This document shows positions 15,999-24,742 of a stretch of 64,000 bases of DNA, piece after piece (the stretch's first letter is position 1; the number at the start of each line of letters is the position of its first letter). The translations under genes were made by a program, and so were the position numbers. The notes under the pieces were generated by a model that was not told the DNA's origin, did no database searches, and saw only the letters and a list, made by a program, of their open reading frames with translations. Source of the DNA: Labilithrix sp. (GTDB lineage Bacteria; Myxococcota_A; Polyangia; Polyangiales; Polyangiaceae); assembly GCA_019637195.1 (NCBI GenBank), contig JAHBWA010000012.1, positions 42,091-106,090 on the forward strand. Direction: 5' to 3'.

Positions 15999-16439
15999 TC
16001 ACTCCGCGAGGCGGAGGTCGACCACGATGTTACCGCGCGTCGCGTTCGAGTACGGACACACCTGGTGCGCCGCCTCGAGCAGGGCCTTCGCCTGGTCGCG
16101 CGGGAGCTCGGGGATCGAGGCGACGAGCTCGACGGCGAGGCCGAACCCCTGCGCGATCTGGCCGATCGACACCTTGGCCGTGATGCTGATCGGGCCGGTC
16201 GTGATCTTCTGCGCCCGCGCGACGTGCGCGACGGCGCTCCCGAAGCAAGCCGAGTAGCCGGCGGCGAAGAGCTGCTCGGGGTTCGTGCCGCCGACGCCGC
16301 TGCCGCCGAGGGCCTTCGGCGGGACGAGCGCGACGTCGAGGACGCCGTCGTCGGTCTTGGCGCGACCTTCGCGCCCGGCCGTCGCCGTCGCCGTCGCGGT
16401 GTAGAGGGGCTTGTCGAGGACTGTGGGGCCGTTGCTCAT
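15999..16439 (-). CDS. ohr: Organic hydroperoxide resistance protein Ohr
   Basis: 146 residues of the OsmC/Ohr family. Start LYTATATATAGREGRAKTDD, centre NPEQLFAAGYSACFGSA with the peroxidatic Cys, and C-terminal HQVCPYSNATRGN with the resolving Cys, plus the conserved Arg in GREGRAK. These thiol peroxidases reduce organic and lipid hydroperoxides with lipoyl cofactors. The ATG at 16439 is chosen because GGAGAAG lies 6 nt before it; an upstream in-frame ATG at 16496 would start within the first palindrome. Followed by ohrR. Confidence 0.95.
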   Translation of the reverse strand: MSNGPTVLDKPLYTATATATAGREGRAKTDDGVLDVALVPPKALGGSGVGGTNPEQLFAAGYSACFGSAVAHVARAQKITTGPISITAKVSIGQIAQGFGLAVELVASIPELPRDQAKALLEAAHQVCPYSNATRGNIVVDLRLAE

Positions 16440-16493
16440 CGTCGTCTTCTCCGTGAGGGGTTGAACCACGTCGCTGGTGAGAGGGAACTTAGC

Positions 16494-16508
16494 CACTATT
16501 TTATAGTG
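16494..16508. promoter_or_regulatory. Palindromic operator candidate 1 of ohr
   Basis: Perfect inverted repeat CACTAT-TTT-ATAGTG in an otherwise GC-rich genome. On the minus strand it reads CACTATAAAATAGTG and embeds a TATAAAAT -10-like box about 55-70 bp before the ohr start, so repressor binding here would block the promoter. OhrR sites elsewhere are AT-rich palindromes, but this sequence is not the textbook TACAATT-AATTGTA. Confidence 0.6.
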
Positions 16509-16514
16509 CGCAAT

Positions 16515-16532
16515 TAAATCGCGTACGATTTA
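16515..16532. promoter_or_regulatory. Palindromic operator candidate 2 of ohr
   Basis: Perfect inverted repeat TAAATCG-CGTA-CGATTTA, six bases beyond the first palindrome and upstream of it with respect to ohr. It would lie between -10 and -35 or just upstream of -35. Two different palindromes may bind an OhrR dimer pair or OhrR plus another regulator. Confidence 0.55.
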
Positions 16533-16617
16533 TACGTCCGACAAAGATTCGCTTTGGCGATCGCTGACTTGCGCGCGAGCTCCACCCGAGCGGCGGCGCC
16601 GCCGGGGCGGTGTGCGA

Positions 16618-17010
16618 TCAGCGGGTGACGACGACGTTCGTGAGCTCGAAGCTGCTCGTGTAGCTCACGCTGCGGCGACCCTGCTGCTTCATGGTCCCGG
16701 TGTCGCGGAAGTCGAACGCGATCGTCGCGACGCACGGCGGGCCGGAGGGCGCGCGGTAGCTCACCTTGGCGCTGCCTTTGCCCTCCTTCCCGAAGAACGA
16801 GCGCTTCGCCGACAGCTCCGTGAACGTGAAGCTGAACCCCGACTGGTTCGCTTCCACCACGCTGACGGGGCGGCCGCACGCGCTCGTGAGCGCGGCTTGA
16901 TCCTGCATCTCGCCGACCAGCGCCGGCTGGAGGTGGGCGAGCGGGACGTCGACGTTGCAGCCGGTGATGCCAGGAAGGAAGACGACGACGAGCGGCAGGA
17001 GCCTACGCAT
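16618..17010 (-). CDS. Small lipoprotein of unknown function
   Basis: 130 residues. The signal peptide LLPLVVVFLPGITGC ends in a lipobox (ITGC at about residue 18). The mature domain has two more Cys (SACGRP, GPPCVA) that could form a disulfide, and beta-strand-rich sequence ending SSFELTNVVVTR. I do not recognise the family. The start has only a weak ribosome binding site (CAGG). It is read in the same direction as the DUF4190-like gene behind it and as ohr in front, with its own spacing. Confidence 0.65.
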   Translation of the reverse strand: MRRLLPLVVVFLPGITGCNVDVPLAHLQPALVGEMQDQAALTSACGRPVSVVEANQSGFSFTFTELSAKRSFFGKEGKGSAKVSYRAPSGPPCVATIAFDFRDTGTMKQQGRRSVSYTSSFELTNVVVTR

Positions 17011-17082
17011 CCTGCCGTTCTATCGAATCGTCGGCCTCGAGACTCCTCCCCGTTCGGGTGACAGGCGAATCGGGCGGACTGC

Positions 17083-17694
17083 TCAGTGGTTCTGGAGCTC
17101 CTGCATCATCGACATGCCCATGCCGAGCGCGAAGGCGAGGATCGTCATCACGAGACCGATGGCGCCGCAGACGAGGCCGCCGATCGCCATCCCGCGGCCG
17201 CCGTGCGTGTGCGGGGACTCCTTCGCCTTGTTCATCGCGATGACGCCCATGATGATCGCCGCGATGCCGAGCGGGATCGACGAGTAGCAGCAGCACGCAC
17301 CGGGGATGGCGAGGATGCCGACCACCAGCGCGCCGATCGCGAGGCCGTTCGACGGCTCGTTCATCATCGGGCCCATCGGCGGGCCACCGAAGCCGCCTGG
17401 AGGAGGCGGGCCGAAGCCGCCCGGAGGCGGGCCGTACCCCGGCGGGCCGCCGCCGCCCGGCGGAGGTCCGCCGTAGCCGCCGCCCGGCGGACCGAAGCCG
17501 CCACCGCCCGGCGGCCCACCGCCCGGCGGACCGTAACCCCCACCGCCCGGCGGCCCACCACCCGGCGGACCGTAGCCCCCGCCGCCCGGCGGTCCACCGC
17601 CCGGCGGCCCGTAACCCCCGCCGCCCGGCGGACCGTACCCGCCGCCCGGCGGACCGTAGCCACCCGCCGCTTGAATGCTTCCGTGCTGGTTCAT
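17083..17694 (-). CDS. DUF4190-like membrane protein with Gly/Pro/Tyr-rich N-terminal repeats
   Basis: 203 residues. The first ~110 residues are almost only Gly, Pro and Tyr/Phe in repeats of GGYGPPGG and GGPPGG. The second half has two hydrophobic segments: GLAIGALVVGILAIPGACCC with SIPLGIAAIIMGVIAM, and GGLVCGAIGLVMTILAFAL, linked by NKAKESPHTHGGRGMA. This arrangement is typical of DUF4190 proteins with a GYF-like or disordered cytoplasmic N-terminus. The Tyr/Gly repeats resemble phase-separating low-complexity domains; that is inference. The ATG at 17694 follows a GAGGCGG stretch. Divergent from the DUF2752 gene, 69 bp apart. Confidence 0.8.
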   Translation of the reverse strand: MNQHGSIQAAGGYGPPGGGYGPPGGGGYGPPGGGPPGGGGYGPPGGGPPGGGGYGPPGGGPPGGGGFGPPGGGYGGPPPGGGGPPGYGPPPGGFGPPPPGGFGGPPMGPMMNEPSNGLAIGALVVGILAIPGACCCYSSIPLGIAAIIMGVIAMNKAKESPHTHGGRGMAIGGLVCGAIGLVMTILAFALGMGMSMMQELQNH

Positions 17695-17763
17695 GTCCGC
17701 CTCTGAGGAACGTGGGGTCGAAGTGGGATGCTGCTGGTACGTTGACCGAGGCTCGAGCCTCCC

Positions 17764-18204
17764 ATGAATTCGTCGACGGGACCAGCGGCAGAGCCCCCGA
17801 ACGCCCGTCGCGGCGGCGCGCTTCGAGCGGCCGCGCTCGTCGCCTCCGCGTGGGGGATCGCCGCGCTGCCGTACGTTCTCGGCGCGGCGCGGTGCCCGAC
17901 GGCCCAGCTGTTCCACGTCCCTTGTCCGGGCTGCGGCATGACGCGCGCGTTTCACCTGCTCGCCGAGGGGGCGCTCGGGCCGTCGCTCGCGATGCACGCG
18001 CTGGCCGTCCCGACTGCGCTCTGCCAGGCCGCGCTCGCGGTCGCGACGGTCGCGGCGACGGCCCGCTTGGGCGCTCCCTGGGCCCTCTTGCGCGCGCGCT
18101 GGGGACGGGCGGCGGTCGCCTTCGCCGCGGTCGTCCTCGTCGCCGACCTCGTCTACTGGATCGCGCGGGCGCTCGGCGCCTTCGGCGGACCGGTCCCCGT
18201 CTGA
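17764..18204 (+). CDS. DUF2752 membrane protein
   Basis: 146 residues with three to four hydrophobic segments. The motif CPGCGMTRAFHLLAEG near residues 54-69 is the DUF2752 hallmark; a further Cys (ARCPTAQLF) lies before it. The function of the family is unknown; the Cys-x2-Cys and Thr-Arg lie at a membrane interface. Divergent from the Gly/Pro-rich membrane protein and 52 bp before gltX, probably not in one operon with it. Confidence 0.85.
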   Translation: MNSSTGPAAEPPNARRGGALRAAALVASAWGIAALPYVLGAARCPTAQLFHVPCPGCGMTRAFHLLAEGALGPSLAMHALAVPTALCQAALAVATVAATARLGAPWALLRARWGRAAVAFAAVVLVADLVYWIARALGAFGGPVPV

Positions 18205-18256
18205 CGGCTGATCTCGACCAGGAGGTCACGACCCTGCTACTCGTGTGCGCTCGAAG

Positions 18257-19705
18257 ATGACGAAGCCTCGGCTCAGGTTCGCACCCTCCCCCACGGGATA
18301 CCTCCACATCGGCGGCGTCCGCACGGCGCTCTTCAACTGGCTCTGGGCGCGGAAGACGGGCGGCACCTTCGTCCTCCGCATCGAGGACACCGATCGCGAG
18401 CGGTCGACCGAGGCGAGCCGCGAGATCATCCTCGAGAGCCTGCGCTGGCTCGGGCTCACGTGGGACGAGGGGCCCGGGGTGGGCGGCGCGCACGGCCCGT
18501 ACATGCAGACCGAGCGGCTCGCGATCTACAAGGAGCACACGGACAGGCTCATCGCGAGCGGCCACGCCTTTCGTTGCTACTGCACCAAGGAGGAGCTCGA
18601 CGCGCAGCGCGAGGCCCTGAAGAAGCAGGACCCGAAGGCGCAGTTCAAGTACCCCGGCACCTGCCGCGACCGCAAAGACGAGCCGGACGCGAAGCACGTC
18701 GTCCGGTTCAAGGCTCCGCGCGACGGCGCCGTCACCTATGTCGACAAGGTCTTCGGCGAGGTCACGACGCCCAACGTCGAGAACCAGGACTTCGTCATCA
18801 TGCGGGCCGACGGGGTCCCGCTCTACAACTTCGGCGCCGTCGTCGACGACGTGACGATGGGCATCACGCTCGTCGCGCGCGGTCGTGACCACATGATCAA
18901 CACGCCGCCACAGATCCTGCTCTACCAGGCGCTCGGCGCGCCGGTGCCCGAGTTCGCGCACCTGCCGATGATGCTGGCGCCGAACGGCGAGCGACTCTCG
19001 AAGCGCCACGGCGCGGTGAGCGTCACCGAGTACCGCGACAAGGGCTACGCGCCGGCGGCGGTCCTCAACTACCTCGCGCGCTTCGGCTGGTCGTTCGGCG
19101 ATCAGGAGGTCTTCTCGCGTGACGAGCTCGTCGAGGCCTTCTCCTGGGAGAGCTGCGGGCGCGGCGACGGGAAGTTCGACGACAAGAAGTTCCTCTCGAT
19201 CGACCACGAGCACCTCAAGTCCGAGCGCCTCCTCCCCGCGGCGGACTACGCCGCGAGCGTCCTCCCGTTCCTCGCGCAGCGCGGCCTCTCCGGCGTCACC
19301 GAGGAGGCCGTCGCGCGCGCGCTCTTCACGGTGCGCGAGCGCGCGCGCACGTTCGTCGAGGCCGCCGACATGCTCGACTACTTCTTCCGCGAGGCGCCGG
19401 TCATGGACGAGAAGGCGCAGAAGAAGTTCCTGGTGAAGGACGCCGCCGCCCGCCTCCGCGGCTTCCGCGACGCGCTCGCCGGCGCCGACGCGTGGACCGA
19501 GGCCGCGCTCGAGGCCAAGGCGAACGCGCACCTCGAGGCGGCCGGCTTGCAGATCAAGGACGTCGCCCAGCCGGCGCGCGTCGCGCTCACCGGACGGAGC
19601 GCGAGCCCGAGCCTCTACCAGGTGCTCTTCGTGCTCGGCCGGGACGCGTCGCTCGCGCGGCTCTCGCGCGGCGCCGAGATCGCCGACGCCGCGAGCCCTG
19701 CGTGA
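18257..19705 (+). CDS. gltX: Glutamate--tRNA ligase
   Basis: 482 residues, class I tRNA synthetase. HIGH motif APSPTGYLHIGGVRTALFNW at residues 10-29, Glu-recognition region LRIEDTDRERST, and KMSKS equivalent ERLSKRHGAV near residue 244. The C-terminal anticodon-binding helices are of normal length. It charges tRNA(Glu) with glutamate in the cytosol. The ATG at 18257 puts the HIGH motif at the usual distance; an upstream GTG at 18245 adds four residues. It ends with TGATG, a one-base overlap with the CPBP protease gene. A GluQ-type paralogue is encoded at 53580-54554. Confidence 0.97.
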   Translation: MTKPRLRFAPSPTGYLHIGGVRTALFNWLWARKTGGTFVLRIEDTDRERSTEASREIILESLRWLGLTWDEGPGVGGAHGPYMQTERLAIYKEHTDRLIASGHAFRCYCTKEELDAQREALKKQDPKAQFKYPGTCRDRKDEPDAKHVVRFKAPRDGAVTYVDKVFGEVTTPNVENQDFVIMRADGVPLYNFGAVVDDVTMGITLVARGRDHMINTPPQILLYQALGAPVPEFAHLPMMLAPNGERLSKRHGAVSVTEYRDKGYAPAAVLNYLARFGWSFGDQEVFSRDELVEAFSWESCGRGDGKFDDKKFLSIDHEHLKSERLLPAADYAASVLPFLAQRGLSGVTEEAVARALFTVRERARTFVEAADMLDYFFREAPVMDEKAQKKFLVKDAAARLRGFRDALAGADAWTEAALEAKANAHLEAAGLQIKDVAQPARVALTGRSASPSLYQVLFVLGRDASLARLSRGAEIADAASPA

Positions 19706-20820
19706 TGAGCTTCCTGGGGCCAGGCCGGCTCCCCCCGGCGAAGGAGCTCACCGGGCTCGCGGGCTTCGTCGAGGACTACAAGGCGCTCCTTCCGATCCCG
19801 GCGCTCGCCGCGATCCTCGTGCTCGTCTGGCTGTTCTTCCGCGGCACGTGGCGCGAGCTCGACGAGGAGTCGCTCCGCCTGCGCGCCGAGGTCCACGCGA
19901 AGGGGCGGATGGATCACCGTCCATTCATCGCGCTCGTCCTCGTCGCGCTGATCCTGACGATGCAGGAGTACTACGGCGGCCGGCAGTACTTCGAGTCGAC
20001 GATCTCGCCGCTCCTCACGCGGCTCGACGCGAAGCACCCGGGCATGCAGTTCGGGAAGTACGACGACCTCTACGGCTTCTCGTGGTGGGCCGGGACGCGC
20101 GTCTTCGGCTACGTCCTGCCGTTCCCGCTGTGGAAGCTCTTCTTCCCGAAGGACAGCCTGCTCGATCTCGGGCTCCGCACGAAGGGCTTCTTCGATCACG
20201 CTTGGATCTACGGCCTCTTCCTCGCGTTCGTCCTCCCGGCGATGCTGGTCGTCGCGAAGAGCCCCGACTTCGGCACGTACTACCCGTTCTACAAGCTGTC
20301 GTCGCGGAGCTGGTTCGACTTCCTCGTGTGGGAGGCGATGTACTTCGCGCAGTTCTTCGCGCTCGAGATGTTCTTCCGCGGCTTCTGGCTCGGCGCGCTC
20401 CGCCGGAGCTTCGGGTCGGGCGCGATCTTCGTCATGGCGGTGCCGTACTGCATGATCCACTACGGCAAGCCGTACCTCGAGGCGTGCGGCGCGATCGTCG
20501 CCGGCATCGCGCTCGGCTCGCTCTCGATGAAGACGAAGAGCATCTACCAGGGCTTCCTCGTCCACGTGACCGTGGCCGCCTTGATGGACTGGCTCGCGCT
20601 CCGTCATCGCAAGGCGACGCCGCTCCACCTGTGGGCGAGCGATCTGCCGGTGGGCGCGGAGGCCTGGCTCCGCGAGCAAGAGCAGCGCGAGGCGCTCGCG
20701 CAGACCGTCGAGCGGATCGGGGCGGTCGTGTTCGCGGTCCTCTTCGTCTTCATGATCGTGATGATCGTCCGCAGCCGCCGGCGCCGCGGCGAGCGGTTCT
20801 GGACGCTCCCGGCGCGCTGA
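19705..20820 (+). CDS. CPBP-family intramembrane metalloprotease
   Basis: 371 residues with about eight membrane segments. CPBP/Abi motifs: ALEMFFRGFWLG (Glu and Arg of motif 1, with one Glu instead of the usual pair), AVPYCMIHYGKP (motif 2 His), and a third His/Asp in LVHVTVAALMD. These proteases cut prenylated or membrane substrates. It is translated with gltX (TGATG), yet there is no known functional link. A Arg-rich C-terminus SRRRRGERF follows the last helix. Confidence 0.85.
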   Translation: MSFLGPGRLPPAKELTGLAGFVEDYKALLPIPALAAILVLVWLFFRGTWRELDEESLRLRAEVHAKGRMDHRPFIALVLVALILTMQEYYGGRQYFESTISPLLTRLDAKHPGMQFGKYDDLYGFSWWAGTRVFGYVLPFPLWKLFFPKDSLLDLGLRTKGFFDHAWIYGLFLAFVLPAMLVVAKSPDFGTYYPFYKLSSRSWFDFLVWEAMYFAQFFALEMFFRGFWLGALRRSFGSGAIFVMAVPYCMIHYGKPYLEACGAIVAGIALGSLSMKTKSIYQGFLVHVTVAALMDWLALRHRKATPLHLWASDLPVGAEAWLREQEQREALAQTVERIGAVVFAVLFVFMIVMIVRSRRRRGERFWTLPAR

Positions 20821-20947
20821 GCGCGTCGGTCCCGGCGGCTCGCGGCGCTCGGTGGACGCGGCGAGCCGGGCGCGGAGCGCCGCGCGCGTCGCTCGTACCC
20901 GCTCGAATATGCGGCGCCTTCCGAGGTAAGTTGCGTGACGTGGACGG

Positions 20948-21691
20948 ATGCGGCACGATCGCTCGACGATGACGAAGCTCGCGGCACCGCGCACCTGGCT
21001 CCGAGCGGCCCGATCGACCGCGCTCGGCGTCGTGGTGGTGATCGCGCTGCCGCTGACGGCCGCCGCCGACACCATCTACTCGTACACGGACGCGGACGGC
21101 GTCGTGCACTTCAGCAGCAAGCCCGGCGCGCCGAACGCGAAGCTCTACCTCAAGAGCGAGCCGAAGCACCCCGCGCCCGGCGCCGTCCGGCCCGGCGTCG
21201 TGCCCTTCGCGCCGCAGGACCGCGACGTCAGCCGCTACTCCCGCTACGACGAGCACATTCGCCAGGCGGCGACGCTCTACCAGATCCCCGAGCAGCTCGT
21301 CCGCGCGGTCATCAAGGTGGAGAGCGACTACGACCCGCGCGCCGTGAGCTACGCTGGCGCGCGTGGGCTGATGCAGCTCATGCCCGAGACCGCCGAGCGC
21401 CTCGGCGTGAAGGACATCAACGATCCGCGCGAGAACATCTTCGGCGGCGTGCGCTACCTGCGCCTGCTCGCGAACATGTTCAACGGAGACCTCGACTTCA
21501 CCGTCGCCGGGTACAACGCGGGCGAGAACGCCGTGATCCAGCACAAGGGGATCCCGCCGTACGCGCAGACGCGCGACTACGTCGTCAAGGTGACGAAGTT
21601 CTACCGCCGCTACCGGACGATCGGCGACGTGGTCGAGGCGAGCATCGCGCCGCCCGACCCGGCGCGGGCGATCGTCGTGAACGCGCCCTGA
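20948..21691 (+). CDS. Lytic transglycosylase with N-terminal DUF4124
   Basis: 247 residues. Signal peptide (basic start, hydrophobic VVVVIALPL, AAADT cleavage region), then a DUF4124 strand pattern (IYSYTDADGVVHFSSKPG), then an SLT domain of about 110 residues. Catalytic Glu in AVIKVESDYDPRAVS; conserved GARGLMQLMPETA and FTVAGYNAGENAV motifs follow. It cleaves peptidoglycan between MurNAc and GlcNAc in the periplasm. Two start codons are possible (20948 and 20969, both leaving an intact signal). A beta-propeller gene begins 17 bp after its stop. Confidence 0.92.
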   Translation: MRHDRSTMTKLAAPRTWLRAARSTALGVVVVIALPLTAAADTIYSYTDADGVVHFSSKPGAPNAKLYLKSEPKHPAPGAVRPGVVPFAPQDRDVSRYSRYDEHIRQAATLYQIPEQLVRAVIKVESDYDPRAVSYAGARGLMQLMPETAERLGVKDINDPRENIFGGVRYLRLLANMFNGDLDFTVAGYNAGENAVIQHKGIPPYAQTRDYVVKVTKFYRRYRTIGDVVEASIAPPDPARAIVVNAP

Positions 21692-21708
21692 CGCGCCGCG
21701 CGGACTTC

Positions 21709-22785
21709 GTGTCGGTCTTCGCCGGACGACGGAGCGTCGGGCTCGCCGCGATCCTCGGCGCGGCGCTCACCAGCGCGCCGGTCGCGAGCGCGCAGCCGCC
21801 GCGCCTCGAGGTCCAGGCGGTCGCGTCGACAGGGTCGATGCCCAAGGGCGTCATCCTGTCGCCCGACGGCAAGCGCGCCTACGTCACCAACTTCGGGCAG
21901 GCGAACGGGAAGAACATCGACGTCTTCGACGCGGAGACGCTGGAGCGCGAGGCGACGATCCACGTACCCGGCAACGTGGTCGAGAGCGTGCTCTCCGCCG
22001 ACGGGAGGGCGATCTTCGCGTCGAATTTCCTCCGCAACAGCGTCCAGTTCATCGATCTCGCCACGCGCAAGGTGACGCGCGAGATCGCGACCGGCCCGCA
22101 CCCGAAGATCCTCGTGCAGTCCCCCGACGGGAAGTACCTCTTCGCCGCGAACTGGTCGGGCAAGTCGGTGACGCAGATCGAGATCGCGACGGGCAAGACG
22201 ATCCGCACGCTCTCGACCAGCGGCCTGAACCCGCGCGGCATGGCGATGACGCGCGCCGGCGTGCTCTTCGCCGCCAACTTCAACAGCGCGTCGATCGACG
22301 TCTTCCGCGGCCCGGAAATGAAGGATCGGCACACGCTCCCGGCGTGCCCGATCCCGCGTCACCTGACGCTCTCACCGGACGACTCGCTGCTGTTCGTCTC
22401 GTGCTTCCACGACTCGATGCTCCACGCGCTCGACGTGGCGACCGAGAAGGTGGTGCACACGCTGCACATCGGCAGCTCGCCGAAGTCGCTCGAGGTCTCG
22501 CGCGACGGGCGGTGGGTGTGGTCGGCCGACTACGGCGGCGAGACGAACAGCGTCTCGGTCGTCGACACCACGGACTGGACCGCGCGCGTGTTCACGGTGC
22601 CCGGGATGGATCGCGGCAGCGGGCTCACGGTCTTCCCGGACGGCAAGCGCGCGCTCGTGACCGGCTGGTACGACGACCACGTGTACCTCGTCGGCTTCGA
22701 GGGGACCGGGGGCGATCCCGCGGCGGCGCGCGCCAAGATCGACGGCTGGATCCGCCGCCCGCACCGCGCGTCTCCGCGCCCATAG
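21709..22785 (+). CDS. Secreted YVTN-type beta-propeller protein
   Basis: 358 residues from a GTG that gives a clean signal peptide (AAILGAALTSAPVASAQ). About six YVTN/NHL-like blades follow, with repeated SPDGKRAYVTNFG, SADGRAIFASNFL, SPDGKYLFAANWS and FPDGKRALVTGWY. Such propellers are usually protein-binding or ligand-binding platforms; enzyme activity cannot be told from sequence. It follows the lytic transglycosylase gene closely (17 bp) and convergently meets the HEAT-repeat gene 67 bp further on. Confidence 0.88.
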   Translation: MSVFAGRRSVGLAAILGAALTSAPVASAQPPRLEVQAVASTGSMPKGVILSPDGKRAYVTNFGQANGKNIDVFDAETLEREATIHVPGNVVESVLSADGRAIFASNFLRNSVQFIDLATRKVTREIATGPHPKILVQSPDGKYLFAANWSGKSVTQIEIATGKTIRTLSTSGLNPRGMAMTRAGVLFAANFNSASIDVFRGPEMKDRHTLPACPIPRHLTLSPDDSLLFVSCFHDSMLHALDVATEKVVHTLHIGSSPKSLEVSRDGRWVWSADYGGETNSVSVVDTTDWTARVFTVPGMDRGSGLTVFPDGKRALVTGWYDDHVYLVGFEGTGGDPAAARAKIDGWIRRPHRASPRP

Positions 22786-22852
22786 CGGTCCGCCGTGCGC
22801 GTCCGTGAGGCGTCAGGCCGCCGACGGGCCGCGCCGCGCGCCCGCGAGGCGG

Positions 22853-24742
22853 TCAGGCGCCCTCACGGATGCGCGCCGCGCGAGCGCGCGTCCGCGCGTC
22901 GATGTCGTCGCGGCTCGCGATGAGGTCGAGCATCGCCTTGGCGATCGCCGCGTCCTTGCGGCGCGCGAGGTAGTTCAAGAGCGCCTCGAGGTTGCCGTCG
23001 TCGACGCCGCCCTTCTCGAGGGTGGCGAGCATCACCTCGAGATCGCCCTCGGTCGGAGCGCGCCGGTCGAGTGAGGTCAGCGCGTCGAGCTGCACGCGGG
23101 GGTGCGGGTCCGCGAAGAGCGCGAGCAGCGTCCGCCGGATCTCGGGGCTGTCGACGCGGCGGAGCGCCGTCGCCACTGCCGCCCGAACCTCGTAGCTCGC
23201 GTGGGTGCTCGAGAGGCGGATCGCGATCGCGTCCTCCTCGAGCCCGGCGTTGCCCAGCGAGAGGAGGAGGATCTCGCGATCCTTCGGATCGGTCGCCGCG
23301 TGCAGATCGAGGACGAGCGGGTCATCGAGCTCGCGCGCGGCGAGGCGATCGGTCTCGGCGAGGCCGCTGACGAGGCCGCCGAGCGCGATCGCCGCGGAGC
23401 GCCGGGTCGGGACGTCGCCGGCGGCCTTCGCGGCCGCGTACAGCTCGGAGACGAAGACCGCGGTAGCCTTGGTCGGCCGCTCGATCCGCGCGAGGCGCTG
23501 GAGCAGCAGGGCGCGCTCGACGCCGGGCGCGACGAGGCCGTCGCGGAGCGCGCCGACGATCGCCGCCTGCGCCTCCGCGTGGCCGACCGTCATCAAGAGG
23601 TCGATCGTCAGCGCCTTCGCGTTCGTGTCGAGCTCGCGCATGCGTCCGGCGAGCTCGGCGCTCTTCTCGGGGTGGAGCTCGAGGTAGCCGGACGCCACCC
23701 ACGCCCAGCGGGTGCTCTTGCCCTCGGGCACGACCGAGTACACGCGCAGATCGTCGACGATGCTGTCGATCGTCACGCCCTCGGAGCGGCGCGCGAGCCG
23801 CTCGCGTCGCTGCTCGGCGGTCTCGGTGCCGGCCTCGGGGGCGGCCGCCGCCGGAGCGAAGCCGTCCGGTCGCGTCGACGCGTCGAAGCGCCGCTCCTCG
23901 CGGCGGCGGAGCGAGAACGTCGTCGTCGACGTCACGTCGTTCGCTCGGCCGGGGCGGGCCGCCTCGAGCGTCTCGCGATCGGTGAGCTCGCCGAGGACGC
24001 CGGAGGGCTCGAGGCGGATCTCCGCGGCGCTGTCGAGCTTCTGCGGCGGCGGCGCGCCGAGCGGCCAGGCGAGGAGCGTGTCGTACCGCTCGCGGGTGCG
24101 CGTCACGACGAGCGGGCGCTCGGGGGCGCGCGCGAAGCGCACGGGACCTTGCCCGCTCGGGCCCTCGACGGACGCCGCCGTCCACGTCCCGTTCGCCGGC
24201 GCGCGGAGCTCGAGCGCGAGCTCGGCCACGACCGCGCGCATCAAGTAACGAAAGAGCGCAGGATCGCGCGGTCGGAAGCGCACGTCTGCGATCTCGCCGC
24301 TCGGTTTCAGCGCGAGCTCGGCGGACTTTCCCTCGAGCTCGGCGCGCGCGGCGTCGAGCGACGGCAGGAGATCCCGGCCGAGCGCGCTCACGTCCACGCG
24401 GGTCAGGTCCTCGAAGCGCGCCGTCAGCACGGTCGCGTCGCCCTCGGCGCCGTACGACGCGAGGACGAGGCGCCCCTCGAGCGTGACGCGGCTCTCGAGC
24501 GCCGGCGGCTCGCCGTCGCTCGCCGGGGCGCCCGACAGCGCGCGGCTCGTGGCGTGGGTCGTCCAGGAGAGCGCGTAGACCTGCTCGCGCCCCGCCGGCC
24601 AGGCGATCGCGTCCGGAGGCGGGCGCCTCGTGGTGCCCGCCGCGAGGGCGCCGAGGGCGACCGCGAGCAGCGCGCCGAAGACGAGCGCGCCGCGCCGCGC
24701 CCGTGCCCAGCGCACGAGACGGGGGATCCGCGCCGCGCTCAC
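22853..24742 (-). CDS. Membrane-anchored protein with possible vitellogenin-N-like beta domain and HEAT repeats
   Basis: 629 residues, starting at a GTG that overlaps the stop of the upstream 1058-residue gene (GTGA). An N-terminal hydrophobic segment (ALVFGALLAVALGALAA) is an anchor or signal. The front half is beta-rich (QVYALSWTTHATSRAL, RVTLEGRLVLASYG, VTSTTTFSLRR) and resembles the N-terminal barrel of vitellogenin/large lipid-transfer proteins. The back half (from about 420) is helical with HEAT-like repeats, e.g. SYEVRAAVATALRRVDSPEI and HPRVQLDALTSLDRRAPTE. That order, barrel then helical superhelix, is that of lipovitellin. This is a by-eye call. Partner or lipid is unknown. Confidence 0.7.
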   Translation of the reverse strand: MSAARIPRLVRWARARRGALVFGALLAVALGALAAGTTRRPPPDAIAWPAGREQVYALSWTTHATSRALSGAPASDGEPPALESRVTLEGRLVLASYGAEGDATVLTARFEDLTRVDVSALGRDLLPSLDAARAELEGKSAELALKPSGEIADVRFRPRDPALFRYLMRAVVAELALELRAPANGTWTAASVEGPSGQGPVRFARAPERPLVVTRTRERYDTLLAWPLGAPPPQKLDSAAEIRLEPSGVLGELTDRETLEAARPGRANDVTSTTTFSLRRREERRFDASTRPDGFAPAAAAPEAGTETAEQRRERLARRSEGVTIDSIVDDLRVYSVVPEGKSTRWAWVASGYLELHPEKSAELAGRMRELDTNAKALTIDLLMTVGHAEAQAAIVGALRDGLVAPGVERALLLQRLARIERPTKATAVFVSELYAAAKAAGDVPTRRSAAIALGGLVSGLAETDRLAARELDDPLVLDLHAATDPKDREILLLSLGNAGLEEDAIAIRLSSTHASYEVRAAVATALRRVDSPEIRRTLLALFADPHPRVQLDALTSLDRRAPTEGDLEVMLATLEKGGVDDGNLEALLNYLARRKDAAIAKAMLDLIASRDDIDARTRARAARIREGA

